64,000 bases of DNA from a virus. Both the position numbers and the translations under genes were made by a program. The stretch lies in IMG/VR virus record IMGVR_UViG_3300015263_001568, positions 16,100 through 80,099 of that record. One strand, given 5' to 3'. The notes beneath the pieces were generated by a model that saw nothing but the letters and a program-made list of their open reading frames with translations, did no database searches and was not told where the DNA came from. Shown here one piece after another: positions 43,815-51,745 of the stretch (the stretch's first letter is position 1; each line of letters starts with the position of its first letter).

Positions 43815-44654
43815 ATGAAAGCGCTATTCACCATACCACGTCGTCCGCGGGTGCTCTTGTTCGATTGGTCGAATGTCGTAGCCCGCGCGTACAGCATCGT
43901 CGATGGGAACGGTTTGCTCCTGCTGTGCAAGATGCTCCGCAGCTACCGCCGCAAGTTCCCGTACTGGCAATTTGCCTTCTTCCTTGAAGGCTCCGGTGTT
44001 GCGCAACGTCGCAAAATCTTTGCGAATTATAAGCAACAACGCGAAGGAGATGGGCCTACAAAAAGGCATCCCGAGTCGATCGACTTATTGGAATGTTTGA
44101 CCGGAACCGTGGTGCAAGCAGCCAAGGGAGAATCCGACGACGCCATCGCCAGCTACATTGCGCAGCACTGCCAAGACGCCGCAAAAGTCGTCATCGTGTC
44201 CGAAGACCGTGACCTCTGGCAGCTCATCAACCGCCAAGTTCATGTGCTCACTCGCAAGGGGGAGATCGCTCCCGAAGACTGCCAACAGTTGCTAGGTGTC
44301 CCGCCGGCCAATGTCCGAATGCTGAAGGCCCTTAGCGGAGACACCTCAGACAACATCCCAGGTGTGCCGCGCGCCAAGCGCAGTACCCTCCAACGTCTTG
44401 CCAAGCGCTGCGAGACCTTGAAGGAACTGGGTGCCCTCCTGGATGCAGATGAGCTACAAGCTAAGGAAGCAGCTAGAATCATTAGCTTTCGTAGCCAAAT
44501 CATTTGCAACTGGAAGGTCATCGGGCTACGGTCTGACTTGAAGCTGACCATCACAAAACACAAGGAGCCTGCGAGCGTCCTGGTCGACTACCTCGCATCC
44601 CAAGGCCACCGACTAGACCCACGAGACGCGAAGCTCATAGCCGAGGAGATGTAG
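43815..44654 (+). CDS. 5'-3' exonuclease of FEN/T4 RNase H type
   Basis: Removes RNA primers and flaps during lagging-strand maturation, before sealing by the ligase at 4752. The 279-residue protein has VLLFDWSNV with the first metal-binding Asp (D17), the KGESDDAIASY motif, VIVSEDRDLWQLI with a further Asp pair, and LSGDTSDNIPGVP, the helix-hairpin-helix entry shared with polymerase I exonuclease domains. The size and order are normal. The clamp gene follows directly, and such exonucleases often bind the clamp. Confidence 0.88.
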   Translation: MKALFTIPRRPRVLLFDWSNVVARAYSIVDGNGLLLLCKMLRSYRRKFPYWQFAFFLEGSGVAQRRKIFANYKQQREGDGPTKRHPESIDLLECLTGTVVQAAKGESDDAIASYIAQHCQDAAKVVIVSEDRDLWQLINRQVHVLTRKGEIAPEDCQQLLGVPPANVRMLKALSGDTSDNIPGVPRAKRSTLQRLAKRCETLKELGALLDADELQAKEAARIISFRSQIICNWKVIGLRSDLKLTITKHKEPASVLVDYLASQGHRLDPRDAKLIAEEM

Positions 44655-45842
44655 ATGAAAGCCACAGTAGACACCAAAATCCTGCGGTCAGCGCTCAAGA
44701 GCATGACGGTGCTCCATGGATTCGGCAAGCAGAGCGCCGGAGAGGGCTCTCAGGGCTGCTTGTTGACTGTCACGGATAAGGACACCCTCGTCCTGGAAAC
44801 GACCAATGGCGGGGCTTACATCAAGCGAGTCATTCCTGCCCAGACCCTGCGTGCTGGCCAGGTGGCGGTCGACGGCGCCCAAATCCTAAAGCAGAATCTG
44901 TCGGGAACCGTCACTCTGGAAAGCTCGGGTAGCCAGCTCCGCTTGAGCTTCCGGCAGAGCGCCAAGGCCGAGATGGAGGTCGAAGCCTCCTTGGCCGAGA
45001 TGATCATCGACAGCCGGCCTCGCGGAAAGAAAAAGATGGCCGAGATGCCGTTTGCGCTATTCAAGGCCGCTGTGACCGCCGTCACCTACCCTTCCGTAAT
45101 GAAGGAGCAAGAGCTGCACGTGCAAATCCGTCTGCGTCGAGGCAAACGCCGTAGTCGTCTCGAAGTGAGCGGCATCGACAATATCTCGTACGCTTTTTAC
45201 CGGGCGATTGCCACCGACATTAAGGTCGAGTCCGACGACTTTCGGTTCATTCTTGGCTCCGACTTGCTCAAGAAGGCGCTCGCCGAAATCGATGCCGAAG
45301 GCGCGATGTTCATCGGTTTGGGGCGCGATGACACGGCAATTTTCATCGCCGAAAATTTTGAGCTGCACCATCCGAAGCTCGACGAAGACTGGATCGACAT
45401 CGAGCATCTAATCGAAGGCGAACCGGATGGCTGGTTCGAGATCACGCACAAGCAGCTGCTGGGGGCTGTCGATACCGTGCGGCGCATTGACGCACCACCG
45501 GATGCACCGTTGCGTCTTACCGTCGAGTATCTTCCCACCAACGGCGCAAAGTCGAAGAAAAAGAAGAAGGCCAATGAGGAGAAAAAGGTGCGCATCTCGA
45601 CGGCGTCAAATCGAGCACAGCTTCAGGAAGACCTCATTGTGCTGGACGCCGCGGTTCCAGAGGGTGACCTGTCCTATCAGACAAGCGAAACAACCTTGTC
45701 CAACTTTTTGAAGCTCCTCCCAAGCGAGCTTCCACTTAGGCTGGAGTCATGGGAAAAGCACTGCATCCGCGTAATGCCAAACGGAATGAAAAGCGGAACA
45801 AAGGTAGAGTACATGCTACCGATGTTCTCAGCCGAGGACTAG
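44655..45842 (+). CDS. dnaN: DnaN-like sliding clamp
   Basis: Ring-shaped processivity factor for the polymerase, loaded by the DnaX-like protein. The 395-residue length and three-domain layout match bacterial beta clamps, not the shorter T4 gp45: an N-terminal DTKILRSALKSM helix, a middle domain, a C-terminal domain with VRISTASNRAQ and the final strand KVEYMLPMFS, close to the E. coli ending Y-V-V-M-P-M-R-L. A Lys-rich insertion (SKKKKKANEEKK) sits at about residues 297-310 in the last domain. The start follows the exonuclease stop immediately. Confidence 0.85.
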   Translation: MKATVDTKILRSALKSMTVLHGFGKQSAGEGSQGCLLTVTDKDTLVLETTNGGAYIKRVIPAQTLRAGQVAVDGAQILKQNLSGTVTLESSGSQLRLSFRQSAKAEMEVEASLAEMIIDSRPRGKKKMAEMPFALFKAAVTAVTYPSVMKEQELHVQIRLRRGKRRSRLEVSGIDNISYAFYRAIATDIKVESDDFRFILGSDLLKKALAEIDAEGAMFIGLGRDDTAIFIAENFELHHPKLDEDWIDIEHLIEGEPDGWFEITHKQLLGAVDTVRRIDAPPDAPLRLTVEYLPTNGAKSKKKKKANEEKKVRISTASNRAQLQEDLIVLDAAVPEGDLSYQTSETTLSNFLKLLPSELPLRLESWEKHCIRVMPNGMKSGTKVEYMLPMFSAED

Positions 45843-46321
45843 CAAACCTCGACAACATCTTGGGCTGCTGGGAGCAGTTCGATGAAGAGTTCTTCGTCGA
45901 AGTCGACCAAGCATTCGTGCTGCGCCTAAAATCGGTTCTGTACGGAGAAGAGGTCTACGTAAAGAATCTGGCACAACATGGAAATGTCCGACTGCTTGGC
46001 GTATTTGGCCGCCGGGTGCGGCGTGAGCGCATGCTTGGCTACATCGTCGAATTCGTGGGTTCGCCTATCATCCACGGCTATACATGGTTCCTCGCCCTCA
46101 GCTACACTGCGGCGACGGATGTACGGCGGAAGCCATTGCGCTACCTGTTCACCGACGAGAATATTCGGCTGGCGCGCGCTGGAATTGGCGTAGAGGAAGG
46201 TGGGATGCAGAAGTTTGACTATTGGGTTGGCTACCGCGATAAGGACCGGCAGCACGACGAAGAAGGCGCCGCTGGCTCGGTCGCCATCCACACCTCTGGT
46301 GGATGGAGAGCGGGGCTATGA
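45749..46321 (+). CDS. Hypothetical protein overlapping the clamp gene
   Basis: The only ATG (45749) would overlap the clamp gene by 94 bases; the next alternative is a TTG at 45860. The segment NLDNILGCWEQFDEEFFVEV and what follows is protein-like (190 residues from the ATG), with a beta-rich middle (VRLLGVFGRRVRRERMLGYI). Function unknown. The start is uncertain; the body of the gene after about 45850 is more secure. Confidence 0.5.
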   Translation: MGKALHPRNAKRNEKRNKGRVHATDVLSRGLANLDNILGCWEQFDEEFFVEVDQAFVLRLKSVLYGEEVYVKNLAQHGNVRLLGVFGRRVRRERMLGYIVEFVGSPIIHGYTWFLALSYTAATDVRRKPLRYLFTDENIRLARAGIGVEEGGMQKFDYWVGYRDKDRQHDEEGAAGSVAIHTSGGWRAGL

Positions 46322-46356
46322 GCGAGTCGAGCTGCCCACTGATGGAAACCTAAGAC

Positions 46357-48429
46357 ATGGCCATCAGCCTAAAAGGTATGACGCCGCAGCAAAAAGCCGC
46401 CGTTCGTCACCGCGAAGGGGCTGCCATCGTTATCGCCATTCCGGGAAGCGGTAAAACAAGAATAATTACACACCGGATCGCGGACCTCATCGATGATGGC
46501 GTGCGTCCGGGTGAAATCCTTGCCGTCACCTTTACCAACAAAGCCGCCGACGAGATGAAGACGCGTGTCCGTGGCATGATCGGGAAGGTAGCTAACTCGG
46601 TTTGGATATCCACCTTCCACAGCATGTGCGTGCGGATGCTGCGTGTAAACCCCGTTGAGTTCAACGTACCGAGGAAGTTCACTATCGCAGACAGCGACAC
46701 GTCGGTACAAATAGCAGCACAAGCGATTGCGTACGTCACTGGTGAGACCATTGAAGAAGTAAAGCAAACGGACAGCGCGTCCATGATGGCAAAAGTCATC
46801 GAGGGCTTGAAACGTAATGCACGTCGTCCTGCCGATGTGCGGAAGACAAACAAAAAACTCTACAATGTGTACAAAAAGTACGAGGGGCTTCTGTACGACA
46901 ACCAGATGCTGGATTTCAGCGACTTGATACTGCGCGTCGTGCTTGGATTCCGCGAAAGACCTGACTTGAGAAAATCCTGGTCCGAACGCTTCGTTCACAT
47001 GCTAGTGGATGAATATCAGGACACGAACGCCTCACAATACGAGCTGGTGAAACAGCTATCTTCCGTCCACGGTAATCCGTTCGTGGTGGGGGATGATGAC
47101 CAGAGCATTTACGGTTTCCGAGACGCCGACATTCGGAATATCCGCCGGTTCGAGCGCGAGCTAAAAGCAAAGATTTACCTGTTGGATCGAAATTTCCGTT
47201 CGACAGGCAACATCACCGCGGTGGCCAATGCAGTAATTCAGCACAACGACCGGTTCATCGACAAGGTGATCACTCCGGTAAAGGATGCAGGACGGCCGGT
47301 GCGACTGATCCGGGCCCACGACGAAAATCATCAGGCTATGTTCATCGTGGACGAAATTTCCGCACTGGCCAAGCGCGACCCAAATGTCTACGGGAAAACA
47401 GCGGTACTGTACCGTACAAATGTGCAATCCAGACGTATTTCAGACAGGATGACCGGGCGTGGTATGCCACACCGTGTGCTTGGCGCGCTGACTTTTTACC
47501 AGCGTGCCATCGTCAAAGACGTGCTGGCATACTTATCCGTACTACACAATCCGCGAGACAACGTCTCCTTTACGCGTCTGTACAACAAACCCATACGAAA
47601 AATCGGCAAAGTGGGCTTTGCTGAGTACACACAAGCAGTAGAAGCCTACAACGAAGACAACGGCAAAAAGCTGTCGCTGTACCAAGGTTTGGGTAAGCGC
47701 TGCTACAGCGAAACGGTTCGAGGCGCCGCTGCCGCTGGATTCCAGCAACTGCGCGCAGTATTTTCGCAGCTGCGCAAACTGCCTCATGACCATGTGTGCC
47801 TCTTGATAGATCACATCATCAAGCATACGCGAATTCGTGAAATCGCTGTAGAGGCAATGCAGAAGACAAAGTCCGACGCGCAGCAGCGGAAGTACATGGA
47901 CCAGGTGGATAATCTGGACGAGCTGCTGATGGTGGCATCGGAATTCGACGACGATCCGGGCGGTGGACTTTCAGCGTTCCTGGAGTACGTAGCGCTCATG
48001 CAGAACGACTCCGCACGTAGCAAAGAGGACGACGAAAATCGCGTGACGCTGATGACGTGTCATCGCGCTAAGGGAACCGAGTTCAAGCACGTGTATTTGA
48101 TTGGCTCGGTAGAAGGCTTATTCCCGATGCCCTATCGTGATCCGGAAGAGACCATCGGGAGCTTTGAGGACGCGAATGATCCAAGCAACGAAGGCGTAGG
48201 TAACGAAGTACAACAGCACTACGAAGAAGAGCGCCGTGTTTTCTTTGTTGGGATGACGCGCGCCGAAGACCACCTTACGCTGATAGCGCCTGCATGCCGG
48301 CAAGTACGGTCTGGAAATCAAGACACTATGCTGTCGCGATTTGTCATTGAAGCCAGAGAATCCGACGTAATAGATGAGATCGATCTTACAGCGCAAGGAG
48401 ATGGCTACAGAAATGCCAGATACCGTTAA
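46357..48429 (+). CDS. UvrD/Rep-family superfamily 1 helicase
   Basis: A 3'-5' SF1A helicase, probably used in replication restart or repair. The 690-residue protein has Walker A IPGSGKT (K33), motif Ia AVTFTNKAADEMK, Walker B as VDEYQDT, motif III GDDDQSIYGFRDAD, motif IV NFRS, motif V CHRAKGTEF and motif VI EERRVFFVGMTRA. All are in normal order with the expected spacing and no truncation; Dda-like small phage helicases are shorter. Confidence 0.92.
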   Translation: MAISLKGMTPQQKAAVRHREGAAIVIAIPGSGKTRIITHRIADLIDDGVRPGEILAVTFTNKAADEMKTRVRGMIGKVANSVWISTFHSMCVRMLRVNPVEFNVPRKFTIADSDTSVQIAAQAIAYVTGETIEEVKQTDSASMMAKVIEGLKRNARRPADVRKTNKKLYNVYKKYEGLLYDNQMLDFSDLILRVVLGFRERPDLRKSWSERFVHMLVDEYQDTNASQYELVKQLSSVHGNPFVVGDDDQSIYGFRDADIRNIRRFERELKAKIYLLDRNFRSTGNITAVANAVIQHNDRFIDKVITPVKDAGRPVRLIRAHDENHQAMFIVDEISALAKRDPNVYGKTAVLYRTNVQSRRISDRMTGRGMPHRVLGALTFYQRAIVKDVLAYLSVLHNPRDNVSFTRLYNKPIRKIGKVGFAEYTQAVEAYNEDNGKKLSLYQGLGKRCYSETVRGAAAAGFQQLRAVFSQLRKLPHDHVCLLIDHIIKHTRIREIAVEAMQKTKSDAQQRKYMDQVDNLDELLMVASEFDDDPGGGLSAFLEYVALMQNDSARSKEDDENRVTLMTCHRAKGTEFKHVYLIGSVEGLFPMPYRDPEETIGSFEDANDPSNEGVGNEVQQHYEEERRVFFVGMTRAEDHLTLIAPACRQVRSGNQDTMLSRFVIEARESDVIDEIDLTAQGDGYRNARYR

Positions 48430-48685
48430 GCTGCTCACGTTCGATGTCGCAACTGGAGCAACTCGTATGGCGCGTGAGGGAGACGATGCGCTGCTGTACG
48501 GATTGGACGACATGCAGTTCATGCGCATTATTCGGAAGTCCGCAGAATATCCTACGCCGCCAGAAGTTGTCGTCGATCCTGACACCAATCTTCCGCTGCG
48601 CCCATTGTACTTGAACGGAGCGACAGGAAAGGCCGTTCGCGCCGTACCAATTTCCTGGACTGAAGGCCGTCCATATCAGGTGTAG
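48413..48685 (+). CDS. Hypothetical protein, 90 residues
   Basis: The ATG at 48413 (MPDTVKLLTFDV) is preferred; AAGGAG lies 12 bases before it, and the frame is open to 48374. It overlaps the helicase end by 17 bases. The protein has a beta-type N-terminus and a Pro-rich C-terminal part (DPDTNLPLRPLYLNG). No family was recognised. Confidence 0.5.
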   Translation: MPDTVKLLTFDVATGATRMAREGDDALLYGLDDMQFMRIIRKSAEYPTPPEVVVDPDTNLPLRPLYLNGATGKAVRAVPISWTEGRPYQV

Positions 48686-48689
48686 AACG

Positions 48690-48965
48690 ATGCCAAAGCT
48701 AAAAGCATACAACACACCAAGCGGCACCGTGTATCAGTTCCGCTGTCCAGGTTGCGACGCTGCACGGCATTCCGTGAACGCTACTTGGAAATTCAATGGC
48801 AACATGGAAGCGCCAACGTTTTCGCCGTCTATTTTGGTAACAGGTGGCGGAGATTCGAGCTATCGCTGCCATAGCTTTGTGGAAGACGGAAAAATCCGCT
48901 TCCTACAGGATTGCTCGCACACGTTGGCGGGAAAGACGGTGGACTTACCAGAATGGACTGATTGA
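48690..48965 (+). CDS. Small CxxC protein of DUF6527 type
   Basis: The 91-residue protein shows the DUF6527 pattern: CPGC near residue 19, W-K-F-N-G, PTFSPSILV, then C-H-S-F-V-E-D-G-K-I-R-F-L and a Cys/His-containing DCSHTLAGKTV. The Cys and His residues suggest a metal site. The family is common in phages and has no known function. It lies four bases after the previous gene. Confidence 0.65.
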   Translation: MPKLKAYNTPSGTVYQFRCPGCDAARHSVNATWKFNGNMEAPTFSPSILVTGGGDSSYRCHSFVEDGKIRFLQDCSHTLAGKTVDLPEWTD

Positions 48966-48968
48966 CAG

Positions 48969-49055
48969 ATGCCAGATAAAAAAGTGCCCCTGGTAGTGGA
49001 AAGGAACACTACCAGGGGCGGGGCCACAAGGACCTTGGAGAAAAGCAAGACCTAG
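48969..49055 (+). CDS. Possible 28-residue leader-type peptide
   Basis: ATG at 48969, four bases after the previous stop, opens a 29-codon frame (MPDKKVPLVVERN...) ending with TAG at 49053. A 13-bp perfect hairpin lies entirely inside the frame, so ribosome movement would open it. There is no strong ribosome site. It could be a leader peptide, or just the reading of a structural element. Confidence 0.25.
   Translation: MPDKKVPLVVERNTTRGGATRTLEKSKT
48978..49019 (-). terminator. Perfect 13-bp hairpin with T-tract on the minus strand
   Basis: GCCCCTGGTAGTG (48986-48998) pairs with CACTACCAGGGGC (49007-49019) around an 8-base loop. Six A residues at 48978-48983 become a T6 tract on the minus strand, the form of an intrinsic terminator for leftward transcription. 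There is no T-tract rightward, although all neighbouring genes run rightward. Confidence 0.55.
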
Positions 49056-49065
49056 CCTACCACGC

Positions 49066-50514
49066 GTGCTAGGACTGTTCAAGCACAAAATGTTTTCCCT
49101 CAGCTTGGGTCCAACATCGCGGCACCAGAACGGTGCGCCGCTGACGAGCCACCTCCCAGAACGCCAAACACGCGGTCTAGACGAGGCTGTAGGCTTGCAA
49201 GGACCCCGGAAGGCCCGATACTCGCGCTGGTTCAACACCGGCCGCTGGTGGCGCCGCTGCCCCGAGCAGATAGCCGTGTGGCTGGAAACCGTACCCGCTG
49301 CGGGCGCCACCATTCTCGGAATCGCCACACTCAATCGAGAGCCAGTAGGCCGCACCACACTTCTCAACCGCTGGAAACCACACCAGTATCTACAGTCCAC
49401 CCGCGCTTTCTACTGGGATCTGAATGACGCGGAGCACGTCCGTGCACTGTTCCAGACGATGCGTCACCTTGGCGCCATGCAGGCCGGCATCGAAGCACGG
49501 CTGCCACGGCATGGACTACAGGGTCACGAACGCCGTGAGCTGTGCCGCAGTCCCATGCCCCACTTGTGGACTCGCCTGGGCGATATAGTCAATGGGCATG
49601 AAATCGTTGAACTAATTGAGAAAACCCACGAAGGGCGAACACCCGAGCGGCTGTACCGCGTGTACCGCGAGCAGCATACGAACGGTGGGCTGAAGACTTT
49701 CTTCAACGAAGCCACCGAGATATCCATCGCTCCCAAGGCAATAGAGCCCCTGCTAGGCGCCATCAGAAGCTTGCTGTGGGGCTTGCGCCATCGGCTGAAG
49801 GGACGACCACAGGATGAGGAAGCTCAAACCAGAGGGCGCTCTCCGCGCACCTGGATTGCCCGACCACATGCGCTGCTAGATCGCCTGGCCAGCCACTACC
49901 ATTGGCTGGACTTCATCCAGGAACCCTACCTGTGGGATATCAACGTACACAAAGCGTGCCGGCGGCTGCGACCGAACGCGCCAACACGAGCACGGTGGTG
50001 GGACCCCAAAGAGCCTGTCAGCTTGGCAGGCTACAGTGCCCGCTACCTGAACCGCGCACTCGCTTGTCACGCAGGTCAGTTGCGGTGGGATCCCTATTGG
50101 GGAAGTCAGTACCGGGCCGAAGAGGACGCGGCACGAGCAGTGATGGAAGGTTGGCAGCAAACCATTGTGTTGCTGATGAACCTCGCACTCGTGCTGGTGC
50201 TGCTGCGCCGTACGCGGCAACCGAAGAAACCAGCTGAAAGCTTTCTACGACCGCGCCGGTTAACGCATGTTGGCCAGTGCATTCGCATCAATTCGCGTGC
50301 GCGAGGACCGCCTAGAATTGCGCATGCCCATATGCCGTGCAAGAGCCGCGTTTGCGGCATGGATAGGTCTGTCCTTCGCTATATTTTTACCCGATCAGCG
50401 GCTTCACCTGCCATCAGAAGTACAATTTACGCCGATGCGGATCACGCCGGTAGGCCGGATGATGTCGCACTTTTTTGCCGGCAGCGTCTTGACCTTCGTT
50501 TTTTGTTTCGATAA
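49066..50514 (+). CDS. Orphan Trp/Arg-rich protein, 482 residues
   Basis: A long frame with GTG at 49066 (or ATG at 49090). Residues 55-385 look protein-like, helical and Trp-rich (WDLNDAEHVRALFQTMRHLG, EIVELIEKTHEGRTPERLYR). Residues 345-375 include a hydrophobic stretch (QQTIVLLMNLALVLVLLRR) that could be a membrane anchor. The first 50 and last 90 residues are Arg/Ser/Pro-rich and may not be native; another frame (50324) covers the end. No ribosome site or known family was seen. Codon and amino-acid use differ from neighbours, suggesting recent acquisition. Confidence 0.5.
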   Translation: MLGLFKHKMFSLSLGPTSRHQNGAPLTSHLPERQTRGLDEAVGLQGPRKARYSRWFNTGRWWRRCPEQIAVWLETVPAAGATILGIATLNREPVGRTTLLNRWKPHQYLQSTRAFYWDLNDAEHVRALFQTMRHLGAMQAGIEARLPRHGLQGHERRELCRSPMPHLWTRLGDIVNGHEIVELIEKTHEGRTPERLYRVYREQHTNGGLKTFFNEATEISIAPKAIEPLLGAIRSLLWGLRHRLKGRPQDEEAQTRGRSPRTWIARPHALLDRLASHYHWLDFIQEPYLWDINVHKACRRLRPNAPTRARWWDPKEPVSLAGYSARYLNRALACHAGQLRWDPYWGSQYRAEEDAARAVMEGWQQTIVLLMNLALVLVLLRRTRQPKKPAESFLRPRRLTHVGQCIRINSRARGPPRIAHAHMPCKSRVCGMDRSVLRYIFTRSAASPAIRSTIYADADHAGRPDDVALFCRQRLDLRFLFR

Positions 50515-50521
50515 AATATGA
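50324..50521 (+). CDS. Possible small membrane protein, 65 residues
   Basis: A frame +1 to the end of the previous gene starts at ATG 50324 (an upstream ATG is at 50267). It encodes two hydrophobic segments (ARAAFAAWIGLSFAIFL and HFFAGSVLTFVFCF). TAGAATTGCGC lies five bases before the ATG, resembling the motifs before the primase and loader-like genes. The two overlapping frames cannot both be assumed real. Small two-segment proteins near lysis genes can be holin-like, but no lysis gene is seen here. Confidence 0.35.
   Translation: MPICRARAAFAAWIGLSFAIFLPDQRLHLPSEVQFTPMRITPVGRMMSHFFAGSVLTFVFCFDKI
50489..50517 (+). promoter_or_regulatory. Strong sigma-70-like promoter before 50565
   Basis: TTGACC (50489-50494) and TAAAAT (50512-50517) are separated by exactly 17 bases, the best host-type promoter seen in the window. 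A start near 50525 gives a leader of about 40 bases with TTGGAG before the ATG at 50565. It would let the next four genes be transcribed early by host polymerase. Confidence 0.6.
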
Positions 50522-50564
50522 GACGTCTGTATTAGCCAAACGCAGCCTTCTTGTTGGAGCTACT

Positions 50565-51089
50565 ATGCCGAAGAAAGACTTAGCAGCAAAAAATGCTGAC
50601 GCCAAATTGGCGGCTATACGTGAGACACTTACTTCGGTTGGAGAGACGCTCATCGTGCCGAGCAACCTTCTAAAGGTATTGAAGTCACTTCTCAACACCA
50701 AGGACTTGATACCAAAGGTGCTTAACGCTGATGACAAAGCGTCGGTACGCCGAGCGCAAGCATCGCTACAGCAACTTCAGGAAGCGCAAGACAAGGCGGT
50801 GTCGATTCACTTCTCCATCCGCCGTCGTCTTGAGCTGCTGCTACAGATTGAATTGGAAGCCAAACACATTTTGCTTAGTGAACGCGTTATGCCAGACAGT
50901 GCATCTGGCCCACGGCAGCAAAACTGCCTTTTAGCGCAATTTCCTCAACTGGCACTTCATCACGCACGATGGAACGAACTCGATAAACTCTGTACATTGG
51001 TGCAGGTTCATCTAGGTCGAGCAATGCGAACCATTGAGCTACAAATGAAGCTTGATGACAACGTACGGTGGGCACAATACCGTAGTTGA
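50565..51089 (+). CDS. Helical hypothetical protein, 174 residues
   Basis: Almost wholly alpha-helical, with coiled-coil-like stretches (ASVRRAQASLQQLQEAQDKA and EAKHILLSERVM). TTGGAG precedes the ATG. It is the first gene after the host-type promoter, a place where phages keep early takeover genes, but nothing in the sequence reveals a function. Confidence 0.55.
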   Translation: MPKKDLAAKNADAKLAAIRETLTSVGETLIVPSNLLKVLKSLLNTKDLIPKVLNADDKASVRRAQASLQQLQEAQDKAVSIHFSIRRRLELLLQIELEAKHILLSERVMPDSASGPRQQNCLLAQFPQLALHHARWNELDKLCTLVQVHLGRAMRTIELQMKLDDNVRWAQYRS

Positions 51090-51101
51090 TGAGAAAAAGA
51101 A

Positions 51102-51284
51102 GTGTCAGTGTCCGAAAAGCCCTGGGACAGGTGTGCACAGGCACTGGGACGATTCAAAATCTTTCTTTCTGAAGGGGAAACCCCAAGGAGCCGAGCGGTA
51201 AAAGAAAGGAGCAGTGACTCCAATGAAAGACCCCTCGCCGCCGCCCCCGGCCGCGCCCGGCCACGACAGAAGGGTTATGGTTGA
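51102..51284 (+). CDS. Possible small protein, 60 residues
   Basis: A GTG at 51102 starts a 60-codon frame that ends in TGA overlapping the next ATG (TGATG), the junction type used throughout this phage. The second half is Arg/Ala/Pro-rich and the GC content rises locally. Ribosome site weak. The coupling is the main support. Confidence 0.4.
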   Translation: MSVSEKPWDRCAQALGRFKIFLSEGETPRSRAVKERSSDSNERPLAAAPGRARPRQKGYG

Positions 51285-51745
51285 TGGAAAACTTGCGAAA
51301 GACGCTACCGTCCACACTACCCAGACTGAGCAAGCCTCAGTTGAAAGCGCTTGAGGCGGTAAAGACCGCCAAATGTCTTCGGTTAGACAACACTAGTACA
51401 GTGAAATGGTCGACGGCTGCTTCGCTAGATAAGCTTGGTCTGTGCGTCATCGTCTGGGATAACGGAAATCACTGGGGACCTGCCGCGCTTGAAATGCGCT
51501 ATTCTCCTTGGGCGCGCTGTTTTTCGCGGGGGCACTGGAAAGACGATACATTTGTCCAACCGGCTTGGGATGCGAAAGTAGCGGGCATAACGGAGATTCT
51601 CGATGGGCAGGAAAAGGTGGACGAGATGCGGTTAGCCTACGTTGAACACTTGTCTGATATGGCACGTCTGCTGGTGGAGGCAACCAGTGCAGTCAAGGAT
51701 GAGTACAACCGCGCCACTGGATTGGCGTACATGTACCAAAGATGA
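51284..51745 (+). CDS. Hypothetical protein, 153 residues
   Basis: The ATG at 51284 overlaps the preceding stop. The protein has a basic N-terminus, a beta-rich centre (LGLCVIVWDNGNHWGPAALE) and a helical C-terminus. No motif was recognised. It overlaps the MmcB-like gene by four bases. Confidence 0.5.
   Translation: MENLRKTLPSTLPRLSKPQLKALEAVKTAKCLRLDNTSTVKWSTAASLDKLGLCVIVWDNGNHWGPAALEMRYSPWARCFSRGHWKDDTFVQPAWDAKVAGITEILDGQEKVDEMRLAYVEHLSDMARLLVEATSAVKDEYNRATGLAYMYQR

Noticed and set aside
51223-51354. 43-codon frame with AAAGGAG upstream (MKDPSPPPPAAPG...)
   Set aside because: It overlaps the better supported 51102 and 51284 frames; no coupling at its end and proline-rich by chance in a GC-rich patch.
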